NCBI GenBank assembly: GCA_020809705.1 | Contig: CP085826.1 | Coordinates: 6,076,001-6,140,000 of the forward strand | DNA from: Calonectria ilicicola | Lineage: Eukaryota > Ascomycota > Sordariomycetes > Hypocreales > Nectriaceae | Length of the DNA stretch: 64,000 bases | Reading direction: 5' to 3' | In this document: piece after piece, positions 46,538 to 59,722 of the stretch | How positions within the stretch are numbered: position 1 is the first letter of the stretch | Layout: each line of letters begins with the position of its first letter | Made by a program: the position numbers and the translations under genes | Notes under the pieces: generated by a model | The model's input: only the letters and a program-made list of their open reading frames with translations | Told to the model about the DNA's origin: nothing | The model's database searches: none

Positions 46538-49470
46538 ATGGCCGCCCCCGCCGCTCCCACCCGGGCCTCCATCGCGCATCCCAAGACGGCTTCTCCAGGT
46601 CCCGATGCGCCACTGCCAGCTGCTTCTCGCCGGCCTAACCGCTCCGGAGCGGCTGACCCTCTCTCGGATAGAGCCACCGCGCTTCTGATACGCCGTACGC
46701 TATGCTCCCAACAACTTGGCGACAAGGCACGGGATGCCTTGGTCCCAATTGAGGAGCTGCTCCCACCTCTGACGAGTCGGAACGACATGGACCTTCAACT
46801 CTACGCCTTTTTGGCCATAATCTTACGCGAATTTGTGCAAAGTTGGTACAATAGGATTACGACGGACGAGAATTTCGTGGCTGAGATCATCCACATCATC
46901 GCGCACTGCTCTCGAGCATTGGAACAGCGGTTTCGGAAGGTTGACCTCGAGAGCTTGCTGTTGGATGAAATTCCTGATCTGCTAGACAGACACATCACCG
47001 GTAGGCTCAGCCGCTTGCGCAATTAAAGACACCATCTGACGACTCTCAGCCTATCGAACTGCGCATCGTGCCATCTCGCAACCTCCCATCGTCGCAGATC
47101 CGCGGGACGTCTATCATGCCTTGTGCCCGCTTCCACATCTAACACCTGTGCCCCGTTCTGATGACCCGCTTGCAGCATCTGACCAGCAACAGAATGAGGC
47201 GTTGTACCGTCAGCTGCTAGTCCAAGGTGTGCTCGCCATCCTGCTGCCCACTGAGGATCTCGAGAACCCATGTCTCACGGCACTGGTGGAGCAAATCTTT
47301 TCTGAGCTCATCATTGGTAACATCATAGCCAATAAGGCATCACAGCCCTGGCTTCTATACGAAGGGATTTGCATCGCTTCCAGGGTGATACGAGAAAAGA
47401 GAGAACAGGGCCGGGCGAGCACAGCTATTGGTGTCCCGCCGTCAGATGTCAAGATGCAGGGCTGCGGTTGGTCCATTCGAGGTCTTTTTCTTGGATTGAT
47501 TCAGCTGGGCATGCTGCTAGCCGGATTCATTCGATTCATCGCCACAACCCTCGTCATGGCCTCATCACTGCCTCCTAGATCTACACCCATGGACGAAAAG
47601 GGAGTTGTGACAGATGACGACAGGCCAAGCAAATCTGACAAGGCCTTATCGGGACCGGAACTTTCTGGGTTCGTTAAGACACCAATCCTTTCATTTCGAA
47701 TATGGTCATGCCTGGGCAACCTAATTGAGATGGATTCGCGCATGCCGTGGCTTGATGGCTTTTTGTCATTATTACAACTCGGGGCCGTCCACGGACCTGG
47801 ACGAATAGCTGGCCTTGATGGGCCTATTGACAGGTAAGATGTGCTAGTCTCATCAGTTTTCCGATCCATCCACGAGTACGACCTCGTTAAATCCCTTTTC
47901 ATCAACTCGCATGAGCCCAGGATCACAGGACTATCGCGTGCTCCAGTGAGCATCGAGAACCAGAGTATATGCCAGTCCGAAAATAGTCGGCCCGCCCAAG
48001 TTCCGATGGCGGCCTATAAGCGTCTTACGCACACCCAGACTTGTTGGGATCGTGTGACGAGCAACTGTGTCTACCCAGAACTCGGTGGTTTTCAGGTGGA
48101 CTGAATGGGTCTCGCGGGGGCGGTGACCAATGGAATCATGCAGACGGTCATCTTGCACCCGATTGCTCAACCAGATACGCCCGGCCGGGAGATGCCATCC
48201 AGCAAGAAGTCGAGTTTACGCGCCCGGATTTAACCGGGATGTCAGCTACGCTCGCCGAAGCACATGCTTCTGCCACCGGACGACGGCGCCGCAAAGATCC
48301 AACATTGAGCTTGTTTTAGCTCCCGCCTCGCTCCGCGCCACCCGAGTTTCAACGCTGTCCGTGAGAGCGGGCTCACGATGGCGGACTGTGTCTCTGCCTG
48401 TTGGTTCTGTTGGTTCTGCTAGTCCGAGCGCCGCGGCGACGTGAGCAGCAACGACAGGCACAAGCAAGGGCTAGTCTGGTGGATCGGGGCGGCAGTGACC
48501 CATGTCGGGCCAAGGCGCTGCCCGCATGTGTGAGGCTTGCAGCACGCTTGCAGTACGACTCCAGCACACGACTCCAGCACCATGCTCTGCTTCGCAATAT
48601 CGCACACCACCATGTCAGCTGCGGCCGCGGCGACGGCCACATCCACATCCACATCCACATCGGCTGCCGTGTAATCTCGCAGCCATGCGACACACATGCG
48701 ATGCTCTGCACTGCACTACACTGCATATTTCCCCGCACCCGACGCCTACCCACCCCTGTTGACAATTTCTTCCTCGTCTCTCCTGTCTCAAACTCGGCGT
48801 TGCAGATCTACAATCCCGCGTCGCCGTGTGTCGGCCGCTGATGCCCAATGGACGATTAACAGCCTCATGCTATCCCCCTCCGCCCTGGGACCAGACCCAA
48901 CATGCTCTACTCACTATACACCCCCCCTCCCTCACTCACTCTCTGTCTCTCTTTTTTCTTACCGCTGCATTGTTTTCCGCTCTTTCTCCCCCCACCACCA
49001 CCGCCAAGCTAGTCGCAAATCCCCCAGTTGCTAACCTCTTTGGCAGACTCTTTTCTCATCACATCCAGTCTCTCCTCGCTCCTGACCACCTCCCACCCCT
49101 CCTACGCACTCTCCGTGGCGTCCTATTCCCAAACAACGCCCCTGGCCAGCCCACCCTGGTCCCCCCGTCTTCTGATGCCGAGCTCCAGGCCCTCCGCCGA
49201 CGAGCTGCTAATGCCGTTTGGGACCTGTTGCCGAGCGGGGTGGGAAGATTGTACTTTGGCGGTCGCTTGTGGCGGCGCGGCACAAGTGATAGCGCCACCA
49301 ACGAGCATGAGTCCCTCGTGGATGAGATGGAGGACCTGCTCATGGTACTGGACGACGAGTACTGTAACAAGCACCTGATGTATAGCATTCTTGAGTTGAT
49401 CCTAGTCAGGGCCATGCCCGAGCTAAGCGAGAAAGGTGTCGTCGATCTGCAGGAGGAGAGGCTTGGTTAA
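46538..49470 (+). CDS. PXA-domain protein (sorting-nexin/Mdm1-type associated domain)
   Basis: Exons 46538-47000, 47050-47833 and 49047-49470 give 556 residues in consistent phase. The PXA domain spans about residues 45-260: LIRRTLCSQQLGDKARDAL, LYAFLAIILREFVQSWYNRI, then LAILLPTEDLENPCLTALV and ELIIGNIIANKASQPWLLYE. A hydrophobic segment at about 296-326 (GLFLGLIQLGMLLAGFIRFI) suggests membrane attachment. Exon 3 supplies the conserved C-terminal part (LFSHHIQSLLAPDHLPPLLR, EYCNKHLMYSILELILVRAM, VDLQEERL). Intron 1 is 49 bp; intron 2 is 1213 bp, extreme for this genome, but donor (AG|GTAAGA), branch (GCTAAC) and acceptor (GGCAG|A) are good and the Arg codon is rebuilt exactly. Family members act in endosomal or ER-contact membrane traffic; the specific role is unknown. 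Start at 46538 is chosen for context (GTCATGGCC). Confidence 0.83.
47834..49046 (+). other. 1213-bp intron of the PXA-domain gene, with intergenic-like content
   Basis: No intermediate exon could be placed. It contains a CCACAT hexanucleotide run (about 48637-48660) and, just before exon 3, a long pyrimidine-rich block (about 48925-49020) of the kind usually found upstream of fungal genes. No terminal inverted repeats were noticed. Confidence 0.6.
48636..48661. repeat. CCACAT hexanucleotide microsatellite
   Basis: About four tandem CCACAT units inside the long PXA intron. Confidence 0.8.
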
Positions 49471-51325
49471 TTACGCATAGACGACATGACGCTCAAGTAT
49501 TGCGATACCTAAAAACCGCTTTAGTAATGAATAATGATAGTCAGTTTTTTATGAAATATCTGTCACAATACGTTGAGACGATGGGAACATGTTGTCAAGA
49601 GCAAGGGCAATCCCAAAGCACGAGTGCCGCCCATTCCTATTCCTGAAACTATCTTGACTCTGATGGAATATCCTCGGGACGTCAACGGTACCTGGGATAC
49701 GAGGGAAATCCCTCTCCGCCCGGCCCGTCTTGGTTTCGCTTTCGATCACCACTTATCCTCAAAGACGCCAGAGGCAGCAAGGAAAACCCAGCGAGAGCAT
49801 TTCTTGAGCTGCCTTTTCCCGTCTTTTCCAATTCCCCAGCCCATCTCCCCGAGCCTGTCCCTCGTAGTTGTGTCGCAAGACTGATTCTTCCCATAATGTC
49901 CCAAGAACACCTTTAATAAAAAAGAATTCTCCCCATTTCCGTCCTGCCATATTCCCATGCCGTCCCATCATCCCAATGTCCACCCATGCCTTGCAGCAAG
50001 TTTCCCCCTCAAAGTCTTAAGACCGTCAATATGAAAAAAAAAAAAAAAAAAAAAAAAGAAAGCAAAAAAGGGAAGGAAAAAAAAACACGGTTGAAATTGA
50101 ACAAAACTTGCAGACCAATTCACACACACAAATATTAAAGGCCTCCTCAAACACTCAGATACCTTCAACGATATCAAGCCCTTCCTCCAAACATGAACAG
50201 TTGCGGAGGAACATTAGAAAGGCAATGATAAGAAGGAGGGTAGGGAGCAAAGGGGTAGTAAAATGATTAGTAAAAAAGACAAATAGGAAAGAGAAGGAAA
50301 AACGAGGGAAAAAAGAACGCGGGATATTGGGTTGCCCTTAACAGTATGAAATGCCCGGTTTGCCGTCGTGGAGTCCGCGTGTGTTCGCCGTTCGTTCTCC
50401 CCAATACATGTCCATCAACCAGTTCCTAAACCATCCCTCCCTATCCTTTCCCCGCCTCCTTTTGTTATCCCTTTTTTTTCGTTCCTCTGTTCCTCGCCTC
50501 TTTTGTTCTTCGTCACTTCCATCCATTTCAATCAACACCAAAACCAAAGCACAAATACAACAGTTCCACAGCTAACAAAGAAGAAAAAGAACAAAAAATG
50601 ATATGTAAAGTATCGGGTCGCGTGAGCGGGAGAATAAGTCTTCCAAGGGTTGGTATCGGGTATAAAAGTACTTCAATCTTTGTGCGGCTTCGAAGAAGAT
50701 GAAATGAATATCGTGTCGAAGAACAAAATCGACGCAAATAAATAGGTATAGAGATATCGATCGCGCGTGAGCGGGCTCGAGGAAGTTTTCACGTCGCCGA
50801 GGAGTCTGTCGCCAGTATATATTGTAAATAAGAACCACATCAGTCGTGGTTTGGTTTTGTTGGTTTTTCCTTTCCAGTTCCTTCCGGGATAATGAATGAT
50901 ACTCGCCTTGGGGCACAAGTAGTCTTGGTGTCAAACCGAGTGTGAAACCTCGCACACTCTCCAACCGTCAAGTCTTTTGTTGATTGCAACCACGTGCTGA
51001 GGTGGCCAGCGTCGTATGACGTAAAAATATATGGTTTCTTCTTTTCTTTTTAGTCCCTTCAATCTGCGCGAGCAGCTAAGAGACCCTTCTCCCGCACTGT
51101 CCTCATCCAACGCAGTCTTATACAAGCACCATCGCTGCGTTCCGGAGCTTCATAGTATTCTGCCCCTAATAGAGCTGTGAAATGTCAAGGCAAACAGGGG
51201 AAAGGGCGGGGTTGAAATCCCCCGTAGCAAAAATCAAAATCAAAACGCTGGGGTCGAAACACAAGTCGGGAGCTGTAAAGGCGCAGAGCCAACACACCCA
51301 GATATAATGTGATACGAATGAGGAA
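49471..51325. other. Convergent 3' intergenic region, PXA gene / HTH factor gene
   Basis: 1855 bp without a supported gene. It contains an uninterrupted run of 24 A (50034-50057) followed by A-rich sequence to about 50092. The length suggests long 3' UTRs. Confidence 0.45.
50034..50057. repeat. Homopolymer run of 24 A
   Basis: Poly(A) tract in the convergent spacer. No retroposed coding sequence is recognised beside it. Length may be unreliable in assembly. Confidence 0.85.
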
Positions 51326-53078
51326 TTACGTCAATTCCATCTTCGGATGTATCATCGCAGAGGCAACCTCGACGTCTCCTTCTGGAATCCTCGACAGGCC
51401 CCCTATTGATGGCTTGCCACCGCCCTGGTGTTGATGTATCTGTAGCTTTCTCGTCAACTGCACAACAGCCATATAGTCGCTGGTCTCAAACGTGCCAGTG
51501 TTCTGAATATAGCTGAGCAGAGTAGCTGCTGCTCGGCGGGCATCCTCCTGCGAAGGGGACACGGGCGAAGAGTCAGCTGGGGTAGAGAGGTTGCCACTGT
51601 TGGTAATAGGCGTGGCTGTCGAACGAGCAGTCATGCTAGAGTTGCTGCTACTTCGGTGCAGAGTCCGCGGTGGCGAGTTAATACCCGTGTCGATGGAAAA
51701 CGGGGGTGCCATATCAAGAGCGGGCGAGTCTAACGCCGAATTCGGGGCAGTAGACGAGGGATGTCGAGGCGTCATCGGCTCTACAGAACCAGTCTGGTTC
51801 ACATAGTCAATGTTAAGAGACGGGAATGTATTACTCCTCTTCTCACGGGGCTGAAATTCGGGGGCTGTAAGCGGGAAGCCTCCAACGTTGGGATCCGGCG
51901 AGAAAGTAAATGGCGCCGTCGGGCTCATCGTCCCAGAGAAGGACGAGTTGTTGGTGTCGCGAAGATCGCTTGTTAACGATGTTGTCGACTGGGACTCTGG
52001 GTGTTTGTAGCTAAAGTCAAAGCCAAGGCCATCTGCATGAAGCTCTTCGTCGCTTCTACTAGCCGAGAGAGGCGAAAGCTGTCCAGTGGGAGATGAAGGC
52101 GACAATCCACTTGAGCCAATATTCTCTGTCTTGGTTATCAACGTCGACATACCAGCGCTACCGGGGATGTTTGGTTCAGAAGCCCGGCGCATAAGCTTGC
52201 TTCCTCCGACACTGTGCTTCTGCTTAAACTTTTGAAGCCAGCTGCCTGTAAGATTGTTTAGGAGGTTTTCCTGGTTGTTGCTTCCATGGGCAAAGAGTCT
52301 CGCTTGTTCCATGATTTCCTCGTCGCTGACTTCGAAGCCTCGCTGCTGCTGTCTTCGTATGTAGTTGCTCAGAGTTCGATCAAAATCGGGATGCTTGCCC
52401 TTGGCACGCTTCAGGGCAGCATGGTCGGCCTCTTGATCCCTCTTCAAATACTGATCCCTCTGTCGAAGAACTTTGGAGACGGTACTAGAGAAGAAGGCGA
52501 GTCAGAATGAGTCCCTCGTGACAACTCCTGCTGTCGTCCCCTGAAGAAACCTACCTTCGCTCCACTCCAAAGCGAGCTCCAATGTCAGCCTGCCTCGTTC
52601 CAGGGTTGTCTTCGTGGAACTGGCACATGGCCCGCTTCTGCTCCATTGTCAAAGTTTTTCTCGATTTCTCATGCTGCGTGGGCAGCCTCGGGGCTTCTAT
52701 AGGGGGGGCACTCGTCACTGGAGTAAGTGGCAAATGGGGCGCTGAATAGCTCCCTTGCGGTGTCGGGTTCGTCAACTGGCTTGGCCAGGTTGTGCTTATC
52801 GCTGTGTTGAGCATAGGAAGTTGGTGATGAGCCATGGGAGGTGCTGGCTGGATCATTTGGTGAGGTTGGGTTGGAGGCGGAGGCATCCGAGTTATCGATT
52901 CCGAAGGCAAGGCATGCGAGACGTAGGCACCAAAGTGGTTATACTCGGTGAGGGGACTTGCGTTGTACGGACTTTGGCTATACGGGCTTATGCTAGTCCA
53001 GCTGTCGCTGCCATAGCCATTGCTTGTAGCCATGGTAGTGTCGTGTCCCATTGTGGACGTCGCATTAACGTTGTTCAT
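51326..53078 (-). CDS. CENP-B-type helix-turn-helix DNA-binding protein
   Basis: Exons 53078-52555 and 52484-51326, joined by a 70-bp intron (GTAGGT to CTAG, phase 2), give 560 residues. The first ~135 residues are Pro/Gln/Ser-rich and likely disordered. Residues about 138-190 form the first helix-turn-helix (LTMEQKRAMCQFHEDNPG, ADIGARFGVERSTVSKVLRQ), completed by the splice. The CENPB-type second HTH follows (about 200-280: HPDFDRTLSNYIRRQQQRGF, EEIMEQARLFAH, LTGSWLQKFKQKHS). The rest is Ser/Thr/Pro-rich with many possible phosphorylation sites. The DDE nuclease domain of pogo-type transposases is absent, so this is a domesticated single-copy regulator and not a transposon. Target genes are unknown. 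It has an 8.6-kb upstream region with no other gene. Confidence 0.88.
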
Positions 53079-56000
53079 TTTGGAAGCCTCGCCCAGCTAA
53101 CACCGGGGGATCGTTAGATGGTTTAATAACAGAAAAAAAAACGTCGACAAGGAATTGATGATCAATCAGGCCAGTGGAACCCAGAAGCCTCATTTCCTGA
53201 TTTTGTCCGCAATCAGAGACACCGAGGTGGGCAGGACCTGCGTCTTCAGGTGTAATGGGGTAGACGAGTCCCGGACGCTGGGCAGCAAAATGGGGAGATG
53301 TTTCTCTTCTCGCCGGCGATTTTGGTGGGATGGGGTCCTCACGAATAAGACCGACCGACGAGGCGAGGCATCGTCTTGCCAAGATGGATTCCTAAAGAGT
53401 GCAGGTGGGCAAGGGATGTCGCGGTCCGAGTCCGGGCACCGTCGGTGGTGGTGATTTTTGCCGCTGTCGATCAAACTCAACCCAGGTCTGCGGGATGAAC
53501 GAGGTGCTCTGCACTTTTTGGTCTTGCAGCAGGCAAATGACAAAACAGACACACTTACTCACTCGCTTTCACACACCACCCACACAAGCATGCACTTAAG
53601 CCGCAGGATGGGGCCGTGGGACTTCCAGGTTCCAGGCCGGCCTTATGTTTCTCAAACCGGCCCTATCCTGCAAGCCCTTTCCGTTCGGGTTGATGAGACC
53701 TATTGGAGAGGCCCTTTTCCACGCGAGGCTCGCGACTGACACCACGGGAAAGTTATTCTTTTGGACTTGCTTTTTGCCTGCGTCACCACCGTGGTGTTTG
53801 CGGAGACAATAGCCCGTCCCAAGCAAGGCAAACGCGGCTGGTGGAAAGGTGTAAGAAGGGGGACAAGACAGGAACAGAGGGGTAAAATGTCGATGTGAGT
53901 CGCTTGGGGCGAGCGGGCCGACGAAGTACTCACACAATCAGTCGGTGGCGGTGATGATGATGACGATGATGGTAATGACCCAATAATTTGATCCAAACCA
54001 AATTATTGACCTTCGTAAAATGAAAGAAAAAGAGCAATAACAAGGAGGGTGAACTGCCTGTCGCGATCGAGGTCGTCGTCGATATCTTCGTTGGTAGTAG
54101 AGATCCCAGCACAATGCCAGAGCCGTTAGAGTATATCAACTAGATGTGCAGTGCGAGCGGACATGAGCCATCCACCATGCTACATATGTACGGGACGAGA
54201 CCAGCCGACAGATGGATCTTGCTATACATATGTGTATGCAGACGCACAGTACCGGGACCGGGGCGTCTGATGACAGGGGTGAGGGGCGTGTGACGCTGAG
54301 AGAGCTTGCCTGTGTGTGAGAACGCGAGAAGAGAGCGAGAGTGTGTGGGTAGGTGGTGGGTAGGATTGAATCGAGCAAGTCTGGGTGTGTGAATGTAAGA
54401 GTGTGGTGTGTCTGTGTGGTTGGGGTTGGGGAGATGATGAGAATAACGGGGAACCTGGGTTGGCACGGGGTATGGCCATGACAAGAGACGACCGATGAAC
54501 CAGGGCCCTTTCTCACAAGGCGCACGCCGCACACCGCGCAGTCGCACTCTTCTCCGTGAGTGGCTTCTCTTGTTGGTGTTTCCTTGCTCTTCTTTTCGTC
54601 TCTGTCACAAGCGCGGTCGCGACAGGGATGAGGGCTTCGGGCGGCAGAAGAAGAGGCGGGGCCTGGGTGAATGATTGTGTGTGAAGGACAGGGCGAGGAA
54701 GAACCAACAGCAGCACTCAACCGCTGTGAAAGACACCAAAATCAGAGGGGGGCTCGCTTTTCGGACAGAAACTGCTCGAGCTAGGTAAGGCATGAGTCTT
54801 CTGTTGTACGGCACGGGCGCGCGCGGGTACGGGTACAGTATTATGGAGCTGTCGACCGAGCTCTCTATCCGTCATCCTTACCATACCTAGCTTGCCAGGG
54901 CGGGAAAAGCAAAAAAGCGAGAGATTCATCAGCCGTTGAGAGACTGGCGTGGATAGAGAACACCCCCTGGTCCGCGGCAATCTGATAGGTGAGCTTGGAT
55001 GTGGTCTGGCTCGCAAGTCGCCGGCTTGACCAAGAACAAGCGTTAAGCGGTTGATCAGCGGGCGGTAGGATGGGGAATGGACAGAAGAAGCAAGCAATGA
55101 CAGGACCAGGCCAGGTCAAGTCGGCGCCTGTTAGCTCTCTTTTTTTTTTTTTTGGCCCGAAACGGTCTTGCTGACCCTAATACCTTCTTCCGTCTCCCAA
55201 TGGCCTTAGATTGCTGTTCATCATCTCCCAGTTTTCATATACTCAACCGCCGTTGTTTACCTCTGTTCCCCCATGCCTTGACCACAAAGACTCTTATCGG
55301 TTTTTTTACCTACTACCCCCTCTTAGCTAGCAAACATTATATGACGGACAAGGTTAGGACAGGATGGGGTTGTAGACCCATGATGCCATCCTCTAAGCCA
55401 AAGCAAGATGAGGTCAGAGGACTGGGGCGGACACTCAAGTCCAAATCAATCAATGCCCTTAAATGGCATGAGGTATTTCGGACACTAACTCTGTTTCTCC
55501 AGTGGATCAGGTCGAGCGTCAGCATCGAGCCCTTACCTCCCCACGAGAGAACCACTGGTTCGCTGACCTTTCACCTTTTTGGTCCTCTTGGGAAGAGTAA
55601 AGTGGTCGCGAGAGTGTGAAAGGCGAACCAGGGGAGGAGGGGCGTGCAGTGGGTATTAGTGGGTGTGGGCATTCGCTTGAGGGGCCACTACGCCGGAGCC
55701 AAAGCAAAGAGCAGAAACATGGCGACATTGAGTGTGAGCGACGCGCAGACGAACCAGAGTGCCAGGAGGGAAGCCACAGCTTGCGGCTTGCTATAGGGTC
55801 CCGTTCTAAGGACCGTCCCTTAGCTCAACACGCCCTCGGGGCATTGAGGCCATACGATTCGATGGGACGAATGTTAGTGGGCGGGGGAGGGCCCTTCTCC
55901 CGAGAGACAAATGCCCACTTCTAGTGGGCCGGTCACCTGTTAGCTCAGATCCTCCCCAGATACGAAATCCCGCCCTGCTGCTGGTCCAGGCCAAGTCAAG

Positions 56001-58947
56001 TCAGCTCAGGCACTGGGCAGCTTGAGGCTAGCGACGGCAAAGCCCCATGGTGCGGCGGCGGCATGGCGGACAAGTAAGCCCCGTGAATGATGGAAGCAGG
56101 ACTAGGGCGGGAGGTGTGACAAGGTAGTAGGACAGACAAAGCAAGTACATTGGCATGTATGTATGTACAAGCAGGGTGGTAGTCAATAATCGAGGATGGG
56201 ACGGGATGGCCATGGCTCCGTACACCGTCCATCCATTGCATGCACTCGTTAACCCCGGCGAGATCGACTGACGGATCATGGATGAGATACAGGTGACGGG
56301 AGGTCCGGCGGCGGCGCGTTGGCCAGGGGTCCTATGCCTTCACTTTCTCGCCGCCCCTGGTCAGACCAGTCTGTCCAGGGATGTCAGCTAGCCAAATGGA
56401 CCAAGATGAGCAAGTAAGAAGGCCTTGCCCAAAGGAGGGTGGGGGAAGGGTAGGGCCTTCGGGGTGAGCCACGAGAAAGAAGCCAGCAGAGTTGAGGAAA
56501 AATTTCAAATGCCCGTGTTAGCCATTCCGAGCAAGGCACAGCAGCTGTCGTCAGCCTCGATGTCAGGACGAGCCCTTCGGCGGTTGGTTTCGAATGTTGG
56601 CCTAACAGGGTCCAGAAACATCAATGCTTTGCGGTCCAGCGGCAAGGTCCGGAACACATCGATTGTATCTTGAGCGAGCAACAAGGTCGCAAGGCTCTAA
56701 AGTCAACGGGCTGCGAATGAATGACGCACTTGGCTCAGCCTCGCCTGCGTTCGCATCCATTGCCTCGTGCCTTTTTTCGTCTCGCCTCGCCTCGCCCTGC
56801 CCTTTGCTACCTTAGCCCTCGTGGGTTTGGCATGGGTCGCGTCAGAGCCGGCCCAGGGAGTGCGGGAGCGTTTCTTCCTCTTCCATTTTACCTTCTTGGT
56901 GAGAAGGGAGCAATGAATGGGCCCTTGGGGGGGTCCTGGGGGCCGAAGGGGGGCCTTGCGGCTTAGCTTGTTGATTCTGGCCACGCCCCCCGGTCAACAG
57001 AACAAGCCTCGCGAGGTCAAGGAACCTAGCTGACTGATCAAGGTAGCGCGGATGAGCATGCTTTTCAGTGTCAGTCGTTGTGGAGGTGGTAAGGTTGACA
57101 TCGAGGTACAAGGCAATGCCGCAGTCTAGTCTGGTGGAAGGTGACGTTGCGGGCCGTGTGCTCCGTAAAATCGGCCGGGACGAAGTAGTTACTTCTCTCA
57201 GCTGGTACCTGCTGTGCGACGTTCGTGCGTATTTGGACCTTGGCATATACATGCGGTATGTACTGTACTGTACTGTCATGTCTGTGCTGTGTATGCACAG
57301 GCGGCAACCTAACGCTCCTCTCTTGACGCGGCCCACTTCGGACGATAGAAGTCGGTCTGTTGGTGCAAGGTTGGCAAGCCCTGGAGAAGCGACCCGCACG
57401 ATTCGGGGAGGCGGTGATGGAGGCGGTACAGGCCGGTCGCAGCCTCGGATTGACGCACTAACCTGGCTTGTTGTCTGTTGGTGCTCAGCAAGCGACAACG
57501 CCGGCAGTATCAGAAACCAAACACATGGCCAGCATATTGGGCTGGTAGCAGCCATCCCTTCACCAACCACTAGATGGCACCTGCGACCACACAAAGCTAC
57601 CCTATGGCCTCTATAGCACAGCCAGCCTGACTTAAGTCGGCTGCTCACTCTGAGGATGTGCACTCCGCAGGCGGCCTTCGGTATTCCGCAACTGGAATGA
57701 GGGTGGGTCGATGGTCGATTGGGCCCGGTCCATACCATCCCATATTCTCATCGGACCTTGCCAATCCCATATGCCCATCCAATTGTCCATCCGATGCCAT
57801 CCCATCCATCCTCGACACCATGTCCGCTGCTGCTGCGGCTCCTGCTACTCTGACTCGCCAATCCGCCCCCCCTGGATGAACATCGGCGCACGCGGTTTGT
57901 CTCTGATTCGGCCTTGACCTTGCTCCATTCTGTTAACCCAGCAGATGAGGATGAGGGGCGCTGCTAAGCCTATCCCGGTATTGGATGGGTAGCATCATGT
58001 AGGTACAGTACAGCCTGTGCTCCTTGGACGGAACGGAGAGATCTAGGCTAGTGGGACGGGCCTTTTGGAGCGGTTTGACAGCCGCCTGCCGCCATCGCTA
58101 TTCCGCCCCGTTCTCCCCCGTCCGCTAATCCCAAACCCATGCCTTATTGTTTTTTTTTTGACTTTTTGCTTTCCTTTTGACCTGCACCCATGTACATTCC
58201 CATCCCTATCCATCGTCTCTTCTGCCTTTCTTGGTATTAGTCCAGCGCTCGCTGTCTTGTCAATGCCTGCCCGGTAGACAATCCCCAGGATCAGTACGAA
58301 CATTGAGGTAGTAGCTCATCTTCTTCATAACGACAAGTCATTGCGGCCGTACGTAATTTCCGGACTATCCAACACGGGAAATGCGTCCCCTCCTTTTTTT
58401 TTTTTTCCTCTGTCCCTTCCAAGTCTACCACCCTTCGCATTGGGCATCAATTTCGCAAAATCAGAGAAAAAAGACGTAGGAAAAAGAAAAATTGACTTCG
58501 ATTTATCAAGCCAGGACAAGACAACCAGGGGTGTGCGGCCGCGCTACACGCGTTGTTGGGCATACAACCTCCCTCCCTTCCCATTCACCAACACAGAGTC
58601 GCAATTGTCTTCCGCAGGCCGGCTGTTGTTCCCGTTGGCCAGCTCTATCAAGATCCCTGGTCAGGCCAGGATATGGGTGTTCTCTTTTTGGCTCGCCCAC
58701 CACCTAAATTTTGTCTTGGGTAGGATGCCCAGGTTGCTTTTTGCTATTACTGCTGCCGCCAGGTGCACGCCCCGAGAGCAAGCAAAACTGATAGGAAAGA
58801 AAGGACAATCAGACAAGACGGCGCATCTCCTTGCGATCATCAGGCCCCGATCCCAAATTCGTCAGCCACGTCTTGCAGTAGCCTCATAGCTCCCGGAGCT
58901 TATCAAAACGGGGTGTGGCAGCCGCCATCTGTGCACATATGTACATA

Positions 58948-58976
58948 CGTCCATCCATCCATCCATCATCCATCCC
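58948..58976. repeat. CCAT tetranucleotide microsatellite
   Basis: Six or so CCAT units with one interruption, within the gene desert. A related CATC-rich stretch lies at about 59690-59722. Confidence 0.8.
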
Positions 58977-59689
58977 ACCTCCGATCCCGAGGTGTCCCCA
59001 TCTCCTGTAGCTTACGAGACTAGGGTGCATTTGTGTCTGAGTCTGGCTGTTGCCTCCTCGGCGGCGGTCGTTCGTCCGTCGGTTCGTTCGATCAAAGCAC
59101 GAGCATGGCGCCTCAGCCATCGGGGCGCCCTTTTTAGCACTTGTCGAACCAGCCCTGACAGAGGAACGCCTCGAGGGAAGGGGTCTAGATCTCTTGAACA
59201 GTGCGCTCGCACTAGGAAAGCGTTGAGACGGGCGATTAATGGTGTTGCTGAGGCGGGACCAATCGCAACATTCTAATCCAACCGCGGAGGGTTCTGTCAA
59301 TGGTTGCTAATCAAGCGTAAAACGCGTGTGGGTGTGCGTGTCGGTTTCCTGTCTTGGCCAGCTTGGGGCGGTTTCCTTCTGATGGCGGATGACGGATGGG
59401 CCCTGGCGCACTGCCCGATTGAGATCTCAATTCGTCATGGTGTGGGCGGCACCCCGGACGGATTATTTGCAGTGGAGGGTGTGTGATAGCCATGATGATA
59501 ATTCAGAGGAGCAGAGTATATGTGCAGCCTGCCCAGGTATACAAGTCGTTGCGCAACGCCAGGGCCAAGCCGTCCCCCATGCGTTTGTGGTCAGGACTTC
59601 AGGCACCTCTGTAACAAGCACGCAAGCCAGAAGGGCCAGACTCTTGGTAGCTAAGCCTCCCCCCCATGTTTTGCCCTCCAGCTCCTCAT

Positions 59690-59722
59690 TCATCCATCCA
59701 TCCATTCGCCCATCCATCCATG
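59690..59722. repeat. CATC-rich microsatellite, second copy
   Basis: Two groups of three CATC units separated by a few bases, about 740 bp from the CCAT run at 58948. Confidence 0.75.

Noticed and set aside
50034..50092. Retroposon tail at the A24 tract
   Set aside because: No target-site duplication or reverse-transcribed gene body was noticed beside it; treated as simple sequence.
51326..53078. CENP-B/pogo-type transposon
   Set aside because: Only the DNA-binding HTH modules are present; there is no DDE catalytic domain, no terminal inverted repeats were seen, and the gene is intron-containing and open.
54136..54720. 194-codon minus-strand Ser/Thr/His/Pro-rich frame
   Set aside because: Composition follows GTGTG/GAGAG simple sequence; two other overlapping frames are equally open.
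55152..55619. 155-codon plus-strand frame
   Set aside because: Looks slightly protein-like but has no family resemblance and no conserved motif, so it was not called.
56842..57738. 298-codon minus-strand open frame in the gene desert
   Set aside because: Low-information composition, no domain, overlaps an equally open plus-strand frame (57068-57616), and has no splice or promoter context; best explained by GC-rich DNA.
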